Below, in pieces: positions 13,101 to 34,171 of a DNA stretch of 64,000 nucleotides. The stretch spans positions 1,304,501 through 1,368,500 of the forward strand of contig OY848917.1 of the NCBI GenBank assembly GCA_963693285.1, read 5' to 3'. The notes beneath the pieces were generated by a model. That model was not told the DNA's origin. It saw only the letters and a program-made list of their open reading frames with translations, and made no database searches. A program made the translations under genes and the position numbers. The stretch is from Xestospongia muta (Eukaryota; Porifera; Demospongiae; Haplosclerida; Petrosiidae). Each line of letters begins with the position of its first letter. The first letter of the stretch is position 1.

Positions 13101-16100
13101 AATTTTAACTACAAAAACAAAGAATAAGTAACATACAACAGTGATATAAACTGTCATACTACATTAAAAATAATTGGTAACTTATTCACTGTTCATAATT
13201 TGAACAAAGTGAATGCATAATCATTCTCCAGTAGAATTCGTCTATTATGCACACATTAAAGCAAATGCTACAAAAGCGCAGGTACTAATATTAAAGATGT
13301 GTTTGTATTTAGACCTGTACGAAGTATGGATTATTGGTGACTAGTACTAACAAATTGGTTACCAGCAATTATATATTAAAGTAGGCAGAGAGTTATAGAG
13401 AGATTGCACTTTAGAGGTTGTTGCTCTACAGGACTGAGCATCTGGAAACTATGTTAAGGCACTTATAGCACTTCAACTAATTGATGGTAACTCCTAACTC
13501 TCTCTAGGAGTCTATATTAAGTCAATTTATAGCACTTCAACTAATTGACAGTAAACCTCTACATGTGTCTAAGAAACTATGTTAAGGCACTTATAGCACT
13601 TCAACTAATTGCCAATAAACTCCTAACTCTCTCTAAAAGTCTATGTCAAGGCACTTATAGCACGCACTTAAACTAATTGTCAGTAAACTTCTACATGTGT
13701 CCAGGAAACTATGTTAAGGCAACTTATAGAACTTCAACTAATTGACAGTAAACACCTAACTCTCTCTAAAAGTCTGTCAAGGCACTTATAGCACTTAAAC
13801 TAATTGACAGTAAACCTCTACATGTGTCTAGGAAACTATGTTAAGGCACTTACAGCACTTCAACTAATTGCCAATAAACTCCTAACTCTCTCTATAAGTC
13901 TACATCAAGGCACTTATACCACTTAAACTAATTGTCAGTAAACTTCTACATGTGTCCAGAAAACTGTTAAGGCAACTTATAGAACTTCAACTACTTGACA
14001 GTAAACTCTTACCTCTGTCTCAGCTTTTTTCCTTTTTTGTTCTTCAAGGTAATGTTTTTGAAGAAGAGAATCTTTCTCCTCTAAAGCTTGACTTCTTTCA
14101 AGCCGTGCCACTTTTAAACGCTCAGAGAGCTCAACACCTTCATTACGAGATGCTTCCAGATCTTTCTGCAGCTATACAAAATATTATACTGAATTATGTA
14201 CTACAAGAGATTCCATGATCTGATGCTTAGAAATTTACGTCAAATATGCTATGCAGTCACATTACTGTAAAATGAAAGAAGAGACGCTATTGCCATATAT
14301 GGCATGTTATAACATTAAGGTATACAGTATATCAAACCTGTTCAAGGTACGTCACATACCTTATCAAGCTGTTTAGTGAGCTGTTCTATTTCATTATCTC
14401 TCTTTCCAGAGGATGAACCCATACCAGAAACGAGTTCTCTTTGTTTCTTTCTCTCTATTCGCTGAAGATCACCTTCTAGTTGACTTACCTATACACAAAA
14501 TACTTAAGTATACAACAAACAAATTTTGTTTTTACTATACATGGCTTCTAGTGTAGATAAAGTCAGTCAACTACCATACAGAGTGTATGCAATATATAAT
14601 TTCCCTCACTTTGCACTGTAGAGCATCTCGTTCTTCATGAGCAAAGGCAACCAATCTCTCACTCCGTTCAAGTTGAGACATCAATCGACTAATCCTTTCT
14701 CTAGCTGCCCTCAGTTCTAACTGAACTAGTGTGTAATCATTCTCTAAAGCATCATACTCAGCCTGTATACACTCCCTCTCTGCAAGCAACTCATGAAGAC
14801 GCTAAAGAGATATTTACATAAAATATATATTATAGAGAGATTGCACTTTAGAGGTAGTATGATATTATAATATAAAATTTCCATATTGTAAAGTGTATAG
14901 TGAGAAATTATAAAATGGTTCTGTGCTTGTTTACAATTAAAACCGATCAAACTGAGCCATAATGGTCTCAGACCACGGTTTTCTATACTATTTTAACATT
15001 ATCAGTCTCTTATAGCATCATGACTTTTTACTGATTAATAACATGACCTACAACCATTAGATACTTAAATAAGGTCAGTTGTTATTAAGGATCAAAATCA
15101 GTTGTTACAAAGAACAATAATATCATTTATAGCTTGGCCTACTTTAAACTAATCTGTCCAGTAATATTATTTTATTTTTTACCTGTGAATTGTCTAAAGT
15201 TAGTGATTCTTTCCAATTGACCAGATTTCTGTAAATTTCTTGATAATGTTGTGTTACAGTGAATAAGTCGTCACGATTCTTTTCCTTTGATCTGAAAATA
15301 ATTGATAATAATTATATAATTCACAAATAATGAACAAATGAAATGGTAAACATTTATATACACATGTATAGCTAGATGTTGATGATGAAATGGTTCATTT
15401 GATAGAGATATATGCAAATTTATAAATGTGTCAGAATTCATCTATTTGCACTTTTAAAATTCAATATCATGGACATATAATAACAATAAAAGTAGAATTA
15501 TTCTAATGATAATAATGTCTACATAACATTATTTGTACTTTGTTTTGTACTTACTTGATTAGATCCGATATCTCTTTCTCTTTAAGAGATAATGCATCTT
15601 TCAGTTCATTTCTCTCCTTTTGAATGTCATCAAGTTGGCGACTAAGTACATCGAGACTTCGTCTAACAGTCATTCCTCTTCTGCTAATAGTACGACCCCA
15701 ATTATTACCAGCATCTTCTTCAGCTAATAAAATAATAGAAAAACAGATGTACCCAATAATTAAGCATACCATAATTAATAAGAACATGACAAGCATGATA
15801 AAAAATAAAATTAGAACTTGATATCTGTATAATATATTCTGTATCTTGTATTGTGAGAAAGTATTGCTAATAAAACTTTAAGTTTATCAATCATTTGTAT
15901 TTTGTGGAATGATAAGCATGTCTGTTGAATCAACTTTTTTTCTTGTTTTGGAGTAAGAAATGATAATTGAAAATCAAAAAGACATCATTGATGTAACAAC
16001 AATCAGGAAAGACAGTCTTGTCATACAAGTACGTTGTCCTAAAGTGTTTCTATTATTGCATTATGGAAATAATTTCACTTTAATCACTAATTCTTGTAAT

Positions 16101-17483
16101 GAACAAGTTCAAGCAGGACCACCTGAATTAATTTATTGCTCATTTTTGGTACAAATTTTTTGGTCCTATTTCTGCTGGATTTACTACTTTTTAACAAACA
16201 TTTTGCTTAAACTATATTTATTTATGTTATGACTGTATTTATTCGAGATCAAACCTACAGTGACAAATAATGCATAATGTTATAAATACATTTCCTGTGT
16301 TGTCACACAAGTGACTAACCATGTATGTAACTATGTATATCTTTCACATTTCATTGGAAGAACAAGGTTCATTCTTAGTCACACAAAGTTAAGCATTGCT
16401 TATTATAGTCTGTAAAATATGCAATATTTCTAGACACACTATGATACTGTGTGACACACATGTTCATTTGTTATAACTCATTGGTCTAACAAATTTTGCA
16501 AACCAAACATATTTTATTGGATTGTTTTTACAATTTTATTGTTTTTACATGTAAATGCATTTTAATAATTGAATGATATCACATATACATATACAACAAC
16601 ACACTATGTTAATATCAACGTTATCCCATTGGTATAATATCTCATTTACCAGGAAATTACTACACATGTCACTTGTAAGCTACTAGTATTAGTTATTAAG
16701 AATAGTAATTTCTTGGAAGCCAAAATTTGATAATACACTCAAAATTGGCTGTGATCATCAGTTTATCATAACAAGTAACTCAATATGGCATACTATCCAT
16801 AATAATAATATATTCTAGGCATAAAATGACAGGTGTTGCAATGTTTGTGTGACAAGATTGACTTGTGATTATTTAAATTAATGAATATGAATTGAATTAA
16901 AGTACTTACTTTGTCCAGAAGCTTCATTGACATCATCTCGTGTTCCTTCATGATCAAATGGAGGTTCAGGTATCTGATCAATAATGCTAGCAGGTCGCAC
17001 TATGTTAATAGAACAAGTATAAAAGCAATAGTCAAGATGAGAGATATATATTATAAAAATTTCTTGAGTACAGAGTATCCAAGATACTTATATTTGATAA
17101 TACATTAAGCAATAAACATAGACATACAGATAACCACTATAGGTTTGATCTTTATTGCTTATAGTTATTTCTTATAGCTTTTGAACAGGTCTGTGTGGTT
17201 CATTTGCTAAAACGCACAAGTAAAATGTTGTTCCAATAAATGTGTCTAGTATGCCACATATTTAATAGTTTCTGGTGACATTTCTGTATATTAGGCAATA
17301 AACATACTTCGCCTAGTGTCAGGGAGGTCAATACCAGCACTTGTGAACAATCTTGTGAGATAATCAAAGACACTAGGATAGGTTTTTGCTAGAGATTCAT
17401 GGAAAACTCCAACACCACGAGGTCCTTTGGTAAAAAGGACATCAATGAATTTGTCAACTCTATTGTGAGCTACAGTTTCACCT

Positions 17484-17540
<57 letters not shown>

Positions 17541-20500
17541 AAAAGATTACATAGCTCAAATGGCATTCAAGTTAACAGAGACATTACTCATTACACATTG
17601 TAATGTCTGTATATATTTGTTACATCAAGTATTAGACTAGAGTTATTGGAATAATACTCCATTGGGCCAAATAGTGATTGGAGAACAATATCTGGCTAGA
17701 CCCTCAGACAACATTATTACACTCTAGAACGTTCTCTTTGCCAAACAGTGTACCGGAAAACAGTATTTGGCTAGACCCTCAGATGACATTATTATACTCT
17801 AGAATGTTCTCTTTGCCAAACAGTGTACCGGAAAATAGTATTTGGCTAGATTCTCAGACAACATTACTATACTCTAGAATGTTCTAGGAAACTCTGACAA
17901 AAACAGTGATTATGTACCTATACAATGTAGTTGTAGTTACTCTATAATACATTGTAGACAGATGTAAATAATACATGAACAAATACATCTGACAGTACTA
18001 TTAGGTATATCATATATCATAAGCCTACAGAAATCACCATATTATCAAAGAATATTCTCTGCAAACCAAAACCACAGGAAGGAAGAGGAAAGATACCTTA
18101 CATTTTATAGATTACTGTACAAGGAAGACACACATTACAGTTTCCTGTTTCAAAGCCCTACAAAACAACTTCACAAGTGTTACCTATTAATATTTCCTTT
18201 TGTCCTTATGTCATAACACAACATAGAATATGTACATGTAAATTAATTAGAGAAGCCTCATCAATGATTGTGGTGGAGGAAGACTGAAGATGTTACAGTT
18301 TGCTTTACTTAACCACAGTGGTTACCTACCTACTACATTCATCTGTCACAATTTAAAGATTTTAACTCTAATCTAACAGTACATACTACTAGAAACAATA
18401 AAAAAGTAAAAAAGGTTAACACAGTAACTTTGTTAAATTTAGAATCCTTTCTAACAACTAAAGTCTCAAAAAATGTTAAAGCTATCATAAACTCTACTTT
18501 GGTATATAGTAATGTGCTAATTACATTCTCAAAAATGACAAGTATCAATCATATATAGAGCTATGGAATTCATAGTGAATAGAAGAAAAACTGCTGAATG
18601 TAATAGCTCTAGTACAACATGTACTGATGTATGAACATGTATTAATGTTAGTTGTTCATTGATAATTAATCATTGAAACATAAACAATATCAGTTAATGT
18701 CAACACTATGCGCCTGCCACTTTTGTTCACAAGTATAGAAAGCATATTAGAGCTAACACAAACAAAGTACCACATGGCAGCACTGTTATCAAAGCATTCT
18801 GCTCGAAAGCACACAAGAAGAATAAACACATTTAGTTCAAGCGCAATACTAGTCATAGAGTAGTGTATATTATAATATATAATAATTGCAATACTTTAGT
18901 TCACTTTTATCATACTGTGTACTCACAATGTACAAATTCAAAATGCTATATCGTAAACTAAACTTGCTAAAATCACTGACTGTAATATAGAAACTTTTTG
19001 TAACACCAGCTAACTCCAAAAATCTGCCTAAACAGGACAACAATTTATATAATATATATATATATATATAAATATATATATATATACACTAAACAATAAT
19101 ACATATATAATTTTTTACAAAACAGTTATATTGTGGGGATGGTTACAAACAACACAAGCAAGATAGTAGTAATAGTATTAACATCAGCTGCCTTAAATAA
19201 GGACACTTAAATACTATGTTTAGTGTTAATTATCATTGTTAAGGTAGAATTAGACTATATGTTATACTCATACAGTTAATGATAAAAGTACACAACACTT
19301 AACAGATGTCACTGTGTACACTTGAATATTGCCAACTCAACATGTTGACCGAAATATCACTATAGTCATAATTCTAAATTACACACAGAGAAGTAGTGTA
19401 GCCCGTAAGGCATGCTCCTGCCTTATCTTCTATAGCAGTTACCTAATGCTAGGAAACATACAACTTAAATGTATGAGTGAGTTTCAACAGACTGCTTTAC
19501 AACATATCATTTAAAATAATCATAGTACATACATCAACTGATTATTTACAAGGAAATGTGTAATTAACTATTCCACAAAGCACAAAGTATGCATTCCTTT
19601 CTTTTCCTGATCATGAGAGAGTTATCATTGAATAGCATGGTGAAAACAATCAAGACAAAAACAGTCACTATTGTCTTGTTCACTACATTCATCACTAATG
19701 AAAACAAAAAATTATGAAATAACTCGTACTTACACAAGTATGCAATCTTCCTGTATAGTACACTGCAAATATTGATGAATCAATTTCTTTGGAGATAACA
19801 TTTATAGGCAACAAAGATGGAGACAATTGTAAAACAGAATTAAAAGAACTGTTTATCCCTGCCTAATACCTACCAGTCTAACCAATCATTTATCTATTAG
19901 TCTATTCACCAACAAATCAATTCATCTTATTATAATGGGAAGACAAGTTAAGTGACACACATATGACCAAGAATCCAAATCACTATAATTTCATTTCTTG
20001 TTATATGATAAGTAATATCAGATATATCTGAATGATACAACTACAATATCACAATCTGTATGACATATAAAGTGTGCCAGGCAGTTTTAAGGTTGCTTTA
20101 AAGTATGTCTCATGTATAATATACACAATATTATTATTACGCATGTGTATCTGTACATGTATTTAATTACATGTAATTAAAATATGCAAATACTATTGAC
20201 TTTATGTCGCTATCAATAAATGCTCCAAATTGTATTGCCAATAGACAATATGAGTATTGCTAATAGAAAAGATGAAGTAATTGATTTATTCTGATTTCAT
20301 ATACTTCAAATAATCTCTATAGATTTGTAATCCAATTAATCACGGGATTCTTTTATCATTCAATTATATTAGGGGACTGTATTAATACGTCACTATGAAA
20401 GTAATACCTTCCCTAAATATACAATTCCAATGTTGTTTTTACCAAAATATATCAACTATCATGCAATGAATATAACTCAATCTTACATACAACTTAACAA

Positions 20501-23500
20501 TCCTTAGTTATAGGGAGGCTATACACATGTTATAGAACATGTCATACAAGACATATTACTAATGAATTAAAAAAAACACCCGCTATAATATTGCATTAAC
20601 TTGATCTAATTCTATGATGATACTAACAATATAAGTGTTTATTATTGTCAGTTTCCCAGTTGACATTACAGACAGGTTTCAAAGCACTGTACTTCAGCCT
20701 TTATATATTTTACATATCACTCTCTACATCCTCCTACACATTGTTCTAAATTACTTCCAAGAATAGTATAGTATTTTTGCTTTATTTTAGACAGCTGCTT
20801 AACATACGATATCATAGTTATGTAGATGGGATAACAACAGTATACTAGTAATATGGGATAAGGTCTTACTTTTATTAGATCATAGATATTATAGTGACAA
20901 TAGATATTACAGTGACAATAGATATTACAAACTACCTGTATTCTAATATTAAGAGCTCTAGATGTGCTTCTATAGCAATAATGACCATACTCTCCTCATA
21001 GTAGCTTTATCTCTATACACATGATTATTACAGGAATGAATGTAGTAGAATCCATTGTTAATTAATGATAATTTGTCATTCTAACAATCCTTGCTTAATA
21101 ACTACGGTGCCAATGTACATAAGGAAAACATGATCAATAGGTCAGAATACACTGAAGCTAAACTCAGCCATTATAAGTATAGAAAGATGAACTTTTAATA
21201 CACAATTGGACATGAGATTTGAAAGGAGAATTGACAATGTAAGATGTTTACTACAAGATAAAGAGATAGAAATTCTGATATATATTGTTAACATTACAAC
21301 GTGAGTAAACAAGAGCTGTATTCGTTTAAATATCAGTACTTAAAATATAGTGAAATTGTTCTCTTAAGATATCTTACTACTAAGGATATTAAAGTCCCCT
21401 GTAGACTTTAAAGAGAGTTTTAATATTAGATCAGTAAATTAAGGGGAACTCATAGCCTTCATGTAGACAATAGTCTCTAACCTGACAGATCAGATTATGT
21501 AAGAGATGCCAGTCATAATTAAAATATGGCTTACATGTTGATTGCTAACGTCATTTGAGTGATTCAATGCTAAGATGTAACCTGCCAGTGAATATTAAGA
21601 TACACAACAAGCCATGTAAATTCTCCTAGTATGTTGGATGTCATAAAATTAATAGTTGTGCATTAATGCTCCATTAGTCAATGACATGCTACACATGTAT
21701 AGAAGTGGACAACATTGCATACATAATTATATAACAAATGATCCAAAACAAACTGATCGACTTGTTCGTACAAGTACTTTGAGAAAAAGAAGATAAGTAA
21801 TTCAATAAGGAATAAATTCCTTAAAAGATCATCAAAATTAATTTTAAAGGCATTCCTTGATCAATAATAACAATAATTATATAATTGACTCAACAGTCAT
21901 AAATGTATTTTAAAGACACACATAATTTGTGTAGGTTCATATCAGGATATATCATATAGTAATAGAGAGAGGTACATTCTTTATCATATAGCAGGATATC
22001 ATATTGTTATAGAGTTGGATCATCTCTACTCTTATATTTGATCCACTGTGTTAGCTATATCCAGTAGATTGAGAATATTTAGTTGATTTTAAATGCAGAA
22101 GTCTGGAAGTAATGTTTCTTAATAAATACAATTAGATTAGATAGAGGTATCTTCCTATAATTAATTATGGTACAGTACATAGACATTGTCAATAGAAAAA
22201 AAATCACACTTGTATCAAAACATGTATCAGTACTAGTACGACATTTAAAATTCCAATGACATGTCTTATCAATGGTACAACATTATTATACTCTATTATT
22301 TAATCATTAATTTGTTTAAGTATATAATACCAACTGATAACAATCGACACATTGCCAAGTTGATATGTAGTACTTCTTCAATTTGATTTTCAATATAACC
22401 AGTTATCTTTTATATAATCCTCATATTTGGTTGACCTATCCTTTATTAATGATATTTAGCAGTAACAGCTTTCCTTTACTGTTGATATATCTTTAAGCAA
22501 AGAGGACATTCCTTTAATTAGCATAATCAAATGAAATGACATATGTAGTTCAAGAAATAGTAATGAAAATCACTATAATAAGGTCACTAATTGAATCTAT
22601 AATTTCATATTAAAGGAATTTCTAATTTGATGTCAGTTTTTTAACTTAGCTGTAGTCTAGTTTTCATAACTGCTATTATAATTGACAATCAACTTCCGTT
22701 TCACTTTTACAAATAATGTTAAAATTTGAGTCTATAGTGCCATTTATACATATACAAATCAATATAATAAAATACATGTACAGGAATTGTCAAAAATAGA
22801 GAGCACATTTAAGATTGTCATCAATGTCATGAGTTTGTCATGTATTGATATGCTAATAATATATGCGTAATGTAAGAACAGGACACTGTCAAGGGAGTGA
22901 CACAAGTAATAAATACTTTAAATAGTTTGATATTAGCCAATAAGATGATCTCAGAATTTTTATGTGTTCATGTGGAAACAAAATGTCATTTATAAAGTAT
23001 TATCAAGAAATCAGGAGAACTATAACTATCGTTGTTAAGTTGTATGTAGAATGCAAGCTTGAGTAATATGTATTAATATCATAACTCCTCTATAGAAATT
23101 TTGTTTTATGTTAACCTCTAATTTGCTTATTTTTCAGGTGCCACAACTAGAAATACAAACAACCAAACTAATAAATAGTTTAGTTATTATGGCAATGCAA
23201 TCTTTGCCTAGTATATACTAGAAAAAGGATGTGGGTTTCTGATAGTTGTGAGTCTTAATACAAAACTATCAAACGAGAATACTTTATTTTGACATGAATG
23301 TACGTACATTTCTGCTTGTACAACATAGAGTACTAGTGTAAGCAGCTCATATCAATTTAAATTATAATTTAAAAGGAAATTTACAGAGTTATAATCATTT
23401 ACTCACCTTTGATGACATCACAGTCGTAAACATTAAAGACTCCGTGTTGTTTCATGTAAGGAAACAAAATGGTTACATCATGAACGTAATCAGTAAGTTT

Positions 23501-23629
23501 GACACGATTGCTGTGAATAACTTCTCGCTCCTTTTTATCTGTACTGTTTTCATTAAAAAGGTCGTCTCCATTTTGAGTCAATGACGATGCTATTTGATCT
23601 AATTCGTGACGTGGGAGAGAGTCAGTCAT
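4228..23629 (-). CDS. DLG5: DLG5-like scaffold: CARD, coiled coil, two PDZ, SH3 and guanylate kinase-like domains
   Basis: Predicted adaptor at the plasma membrane or cell junctions; the GUK-like domain of this family is a protein-binding, not enzymatic, module. I could chain 26 coding exons with GT-AG junctions and unbroken phase, giving 3,717 nt (1,238 residues). Order: CARD (about residues 40-130), coiled coil (185-430), PDZ1 (449-533), Ser/Thr-rich linker with a basic patch, PDZ2 (842-920), SH3 (930-1,000), GUK (about 1,050-1,230, ending near LNQQNMALWEEED). Human DLG5 is longer (about 1,900 residues, four PDZ). CARMA/CARD11 proteins are about 1,000-1,150 residues with one PDZ. The GUK end (YFTG...L..Q....LW) matches DLG5 best. 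The start is the first ATG in the first coding exon. The family is confident; DLG5 versus a CARMA relative is less so. Confidence 0.85.
7364..8219 (-). other. DLG5-like coding exons 20-21: SH3 domain and hook
   Basis: Exons: 8,171-8,219 and 7,364-7,710. DRDCFYVKTMFAHKK is the usual entry into a MAGUK SH3. Then come ELTFNAGTIFKVIDTLP, KFWRVIHIDAYGNDKEEGFV and PIENC. The rest of exon 21 (SSAKRLNSHPGPEAFHSLRN and on) is the linker between SH3 and GUK, which packs with both domains in MAGUK proteins. Confidence 0.8.
8327..9110 (-). other. DLG5-like coding exons 17-19: second PDZ domain
   Basis: Exons: 9,019-9,110; 8,489-8,624; 8,327-8,438. Residues run RLSEGISLVGGRGRGVFIYS, then NRGLQTGDQIFKIGEKPANG, then MTYREVVTEIEQYEKMGEQC. 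The GISLVGG segment fits the PDZ carboxylate-binding loop, followed by the G-L-GDQI turn and an alpha-B helix, so this is a better-conserved PDZ than the first. Confidence 0.8.
9336..10853 (-). other. DLG5-like coding exons 13-16: low-complexity linker
   Basis: Exons: 10,650-10,853; 10,289-10,396; 9,646-9,903; 9,336-9,467. Exon 13 is Thr/Ser/Pro-rich. Exon 14 carries a basic cluster (RTRRKLTKAKRK) that could be a nuclear-localisation or lipid-binding patch. Exon 15 is acidic and His-rich (DEPHEHMHQDM). Exon 16 is Pro/Ser/Leu-rich. No domain is recognised. Reading phase is maintained through all four exons, which supports them as coding. Confidence 0.7.
11761..12882 (-). other. DLG5-like coding exons 10-12: first PDZ domain
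   Basis: Exons: 12,828-12,882; 12,579-12,679; 11,761-11,991. Residues GMTLGLGVLVMNVEKKGVAD, then KSGIKSGDQICQINHIAVTS, then LCKRLLHNASKLVSMLIRR. The carboxylate-binding loop is degenerate (LGLG), but the G-ADKSG-IKSGDQI core and the final strand are typical PDZ. The end of exon 12 (STGNSTHC... to HFSL) begins the low-complexity linker. Confidence 0.75.
13010..16999 (-). other. DLG5-like coding exons 3-9: linker and coiled coil
   Basis: Exons: 16,910-16,999; 15,555-15,723; 15,183-15,291; 14,610-14,801; 14,360-14,488; 14,013-14,171; 13,010-13,108. Exon 3 encodes an acidic linker. From RSLDVLSRQLDDIQKERNEL onward the product is dominated by Leu, Glu, Lys, Arg and Gln in heptad-like spacing for about 240 residues (for example LQLELRAARERISRLMSQLE-type stretches). 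This is typical of the oligomerising coiled coil of DLG5 and CARMA proteins. All exon joins keep phase. Confidence 0.8.
13440..14012. repeat. ~128-bp intronic tandem repeat
   Basis: GTTAAGGCA-anchored units start at 13,453, 13,581, 13,713, 13,840 and 13,965, so the period is 125-132 bp over about 4.4 copies. Each unit holds two related half-units, each with ACTTATAGCACTTCAACTAA and CAGTAAAC. The last half-unit runs into the splice donor of exon 8: CAGTAAACTCTTAC resembles the repeat's CAGTAAACTCCTAAC. The array fills the intron between exons 8 and 9. Confidence 0.9.
17482..17538. repeat. (GA)n tract at the splice acceptor of DLG5-like exon 2
   Basis: About 27 GA units with one interruption. 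Read on the minus strand it is (CT)n running directly into TAG, so the microsatellite is the polypyrimidine tract of this 3' splice site. Confidence 0.9.
17680..17886. repeat. 75-bp tandem repeat, 2.7 copies, in intron 1
   Basis: Three near-identical units (GAGAACAATATCTGGCTAGA, ACCCTCAGACAACATTATTA, ...CCAAACAGTGTACCGGAAAA). The 75-bp period is a multiple of three. The + strand is open through all copies (69 codons from 17,678), with unit translation ENNIWLDPQTTLLHSRTFSL then PNSVP. Nothing else suggests a gene on this strand. Confidence 0.85.
17887..23406. other. rest of the 5.9-kb first intron of the DLG5-like gene
   Basis: No exon, RNA gene or transposon family is recognisable here. It contains a (TA)n run at 19,046-19,086, a short ATAGATATTACAGTGACA tandem triplet near 20,888-20,935, and otherwise uniform AT-rich sequence. 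First introns are common sites for enhancers, but nothing in the bases singles one out. Confidence 0.55.
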
Positions 23630-24222
23630 CACAATAGTGCACCTAGATGATGAGATAGGGTTAGATGATGTAATTATACTTTTTCTCTCTGGTATAACAT
23701 ACATTAAAATCAACGCAGTTAATTATTGTCTCAAGAAACACTGAATGGACAGCTTTTAGTCATTGGTAGTCCTTAATATGTCTCAAATGTCAGCTATGTA
23801 TACAAAGACATTTTACTGTAAATAAATCTACATTCCAAGTTGGCCTAATCTTATATAATTCTTGCACAGTGTATATTATGAGGTGAAGACACAATAAAAA
23901 AAGACAAGAGTAAACTAGGATTATGTGAACTTTATTGGTTATGCTGTTAAAAACGTCAGATAGATGTTAGAATTCATTCACTGCTAAATCTAAAACTAAA
24001 AAATTAATGAACTTGTTTCCAATATTAAAAGAGCTAGGTATATAGTTGCACAGAACAACTCCCAATAACTATAAACCTAATTGACACAATTGTCAGACAT
24101 TATCAGTATAAATAGTCGTCTTCCCATATATTAAAAACATATACAGACAATATCGTTGTCGATATATTAACTGTAATATTACATCAAACGTGGACTAAAA
24201 TGTCTGAAATTGAAAGACTTAC

Positions 24223-24400
24223 CTCTAGATTACACGGAAAGCCTTTTCGACGGAGATACGAGCTGCAGAGACGAAAGCTTTGATAAGAACGAATCAATTC
24301 GGGTAAAATCGTCAGAAAAAGACTGTACTCAACAAAATACTCCTGAGATCATCTTTTTAGAATACTGGATCGACTATGGTGACCAACACTGTTAGTCGGC
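24223..24400 (-). other. probable 5' UTR exon of the DLG5-like gene
   Basis: A good donor (GTAAGTCTTTC on the minus strand, exon edge at 24,223) follows sequence without a useful frame, while the first coding exon at 23,642 begins with an acceptor (CATCATCTAG). That pairing implies an upstream non-coding exon. Its 5' end is not visible and 24,400 is approximate. The DDX21-like gene ends only about 380 bases further on, so the promoter must be compact. Confidence 0.5.
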
Positions 24401-24778
24401 TTCTTTTAACGAGAAGTTACTAATTTCATGAGTAGGCGTTTCCTGGAGATAATACACTTCCTATGGTTTCGGACGATTTATAGGAAGAGTTTACAAGTTA
24501 TCACAGCTAAGGAGTAAACAATTAACTAGACTACACATATTTGGTAATATTACTAATATACATAGTATGATTTCTTTCCTAGTTGTGTGTGTTCCAATAC
24601 AGACATCATTACAGAATTTAAGTTAATTAATTAAGCTGTAAGTATTACTATTGTCTAGGTACTATTCATATATACTGACAATCTGACAAAAGTTTTTCTT
24701 ATAACTTAATATTATGTAAGAACTATATTTGATCCCATGAAATCATATCTCTCAAAATGACTGAAAATATACAGAATA

Positions 24779-33867
<9,089 letters not shown>

Positions 33868-33975
33868 TTTGCCCAGTGGATGAATTGTCTTCAGTCGTTG
33901 GCGAACACGTGCTTCTACATGTAACCACACCCATCTTAATATTGCCACTTCCGGTGTCTTTTCTACATTATTCAC

Positions 33976-34171
33976 TTTACATACAATAGTTTGCTTGGAG
34001 ACGGCGTCTCTAATGTGAACGCTTGCAATGACTGATATTTATTTCACGTCATCTAGCAATAATAATATAGTTGTGCTGTATTAGTCTTAGCCCTCGAGCT
34101 GGTTTCTCAACTTGAACTGATTACATATGCGAAAATTGTACCATGAGCTAACTAGACATCAGATGAGACTT
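33976..34171. promoter_or_regulatory. 5' flank of the DDX21-like gene
   Basis: This is the upstream region of the minus-strand helicase gene up to the retrotransposon boundary. The same sequence, slightly diverged, follows the DDX21-like pseudogene at about 46,200-46,375. No clear TATA box or other motif is seen. Confidence 0.4.

Larger units (their letters stand above)
17308..23629 (-). other. DLG5-like coding exons 1-2: CARD
   Basis: Exon 1 is 23,407-23,629 (ATG at 23,629) and exon 2 is 17,308-17,481. Joined residues run LTDYVHDVTILFPYMKQHG and then AHNRVDKFIDVLFTKGPRG, GVFHESLAKTYPSVFDYLTR. The pattern helix - R/K..F.D.L..KGPRG - ..F...L....P..F..L is characteristic of the CARDs at the N-terminus of CARD9/10/11/14 and DLG5. 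These domains bind other CARDs such as that of BCL10. The 3' splice site of exon 2 follows a (CT)n microsatellite. Confidence 0.8.

Noticed and set aside
13440..14012. CRISPR-like array
   Set aside because: Units of about 128 bp have no constant repeat with variable spacers, and the context is a eukaryotic intron; it is an ordinary minisatellite.
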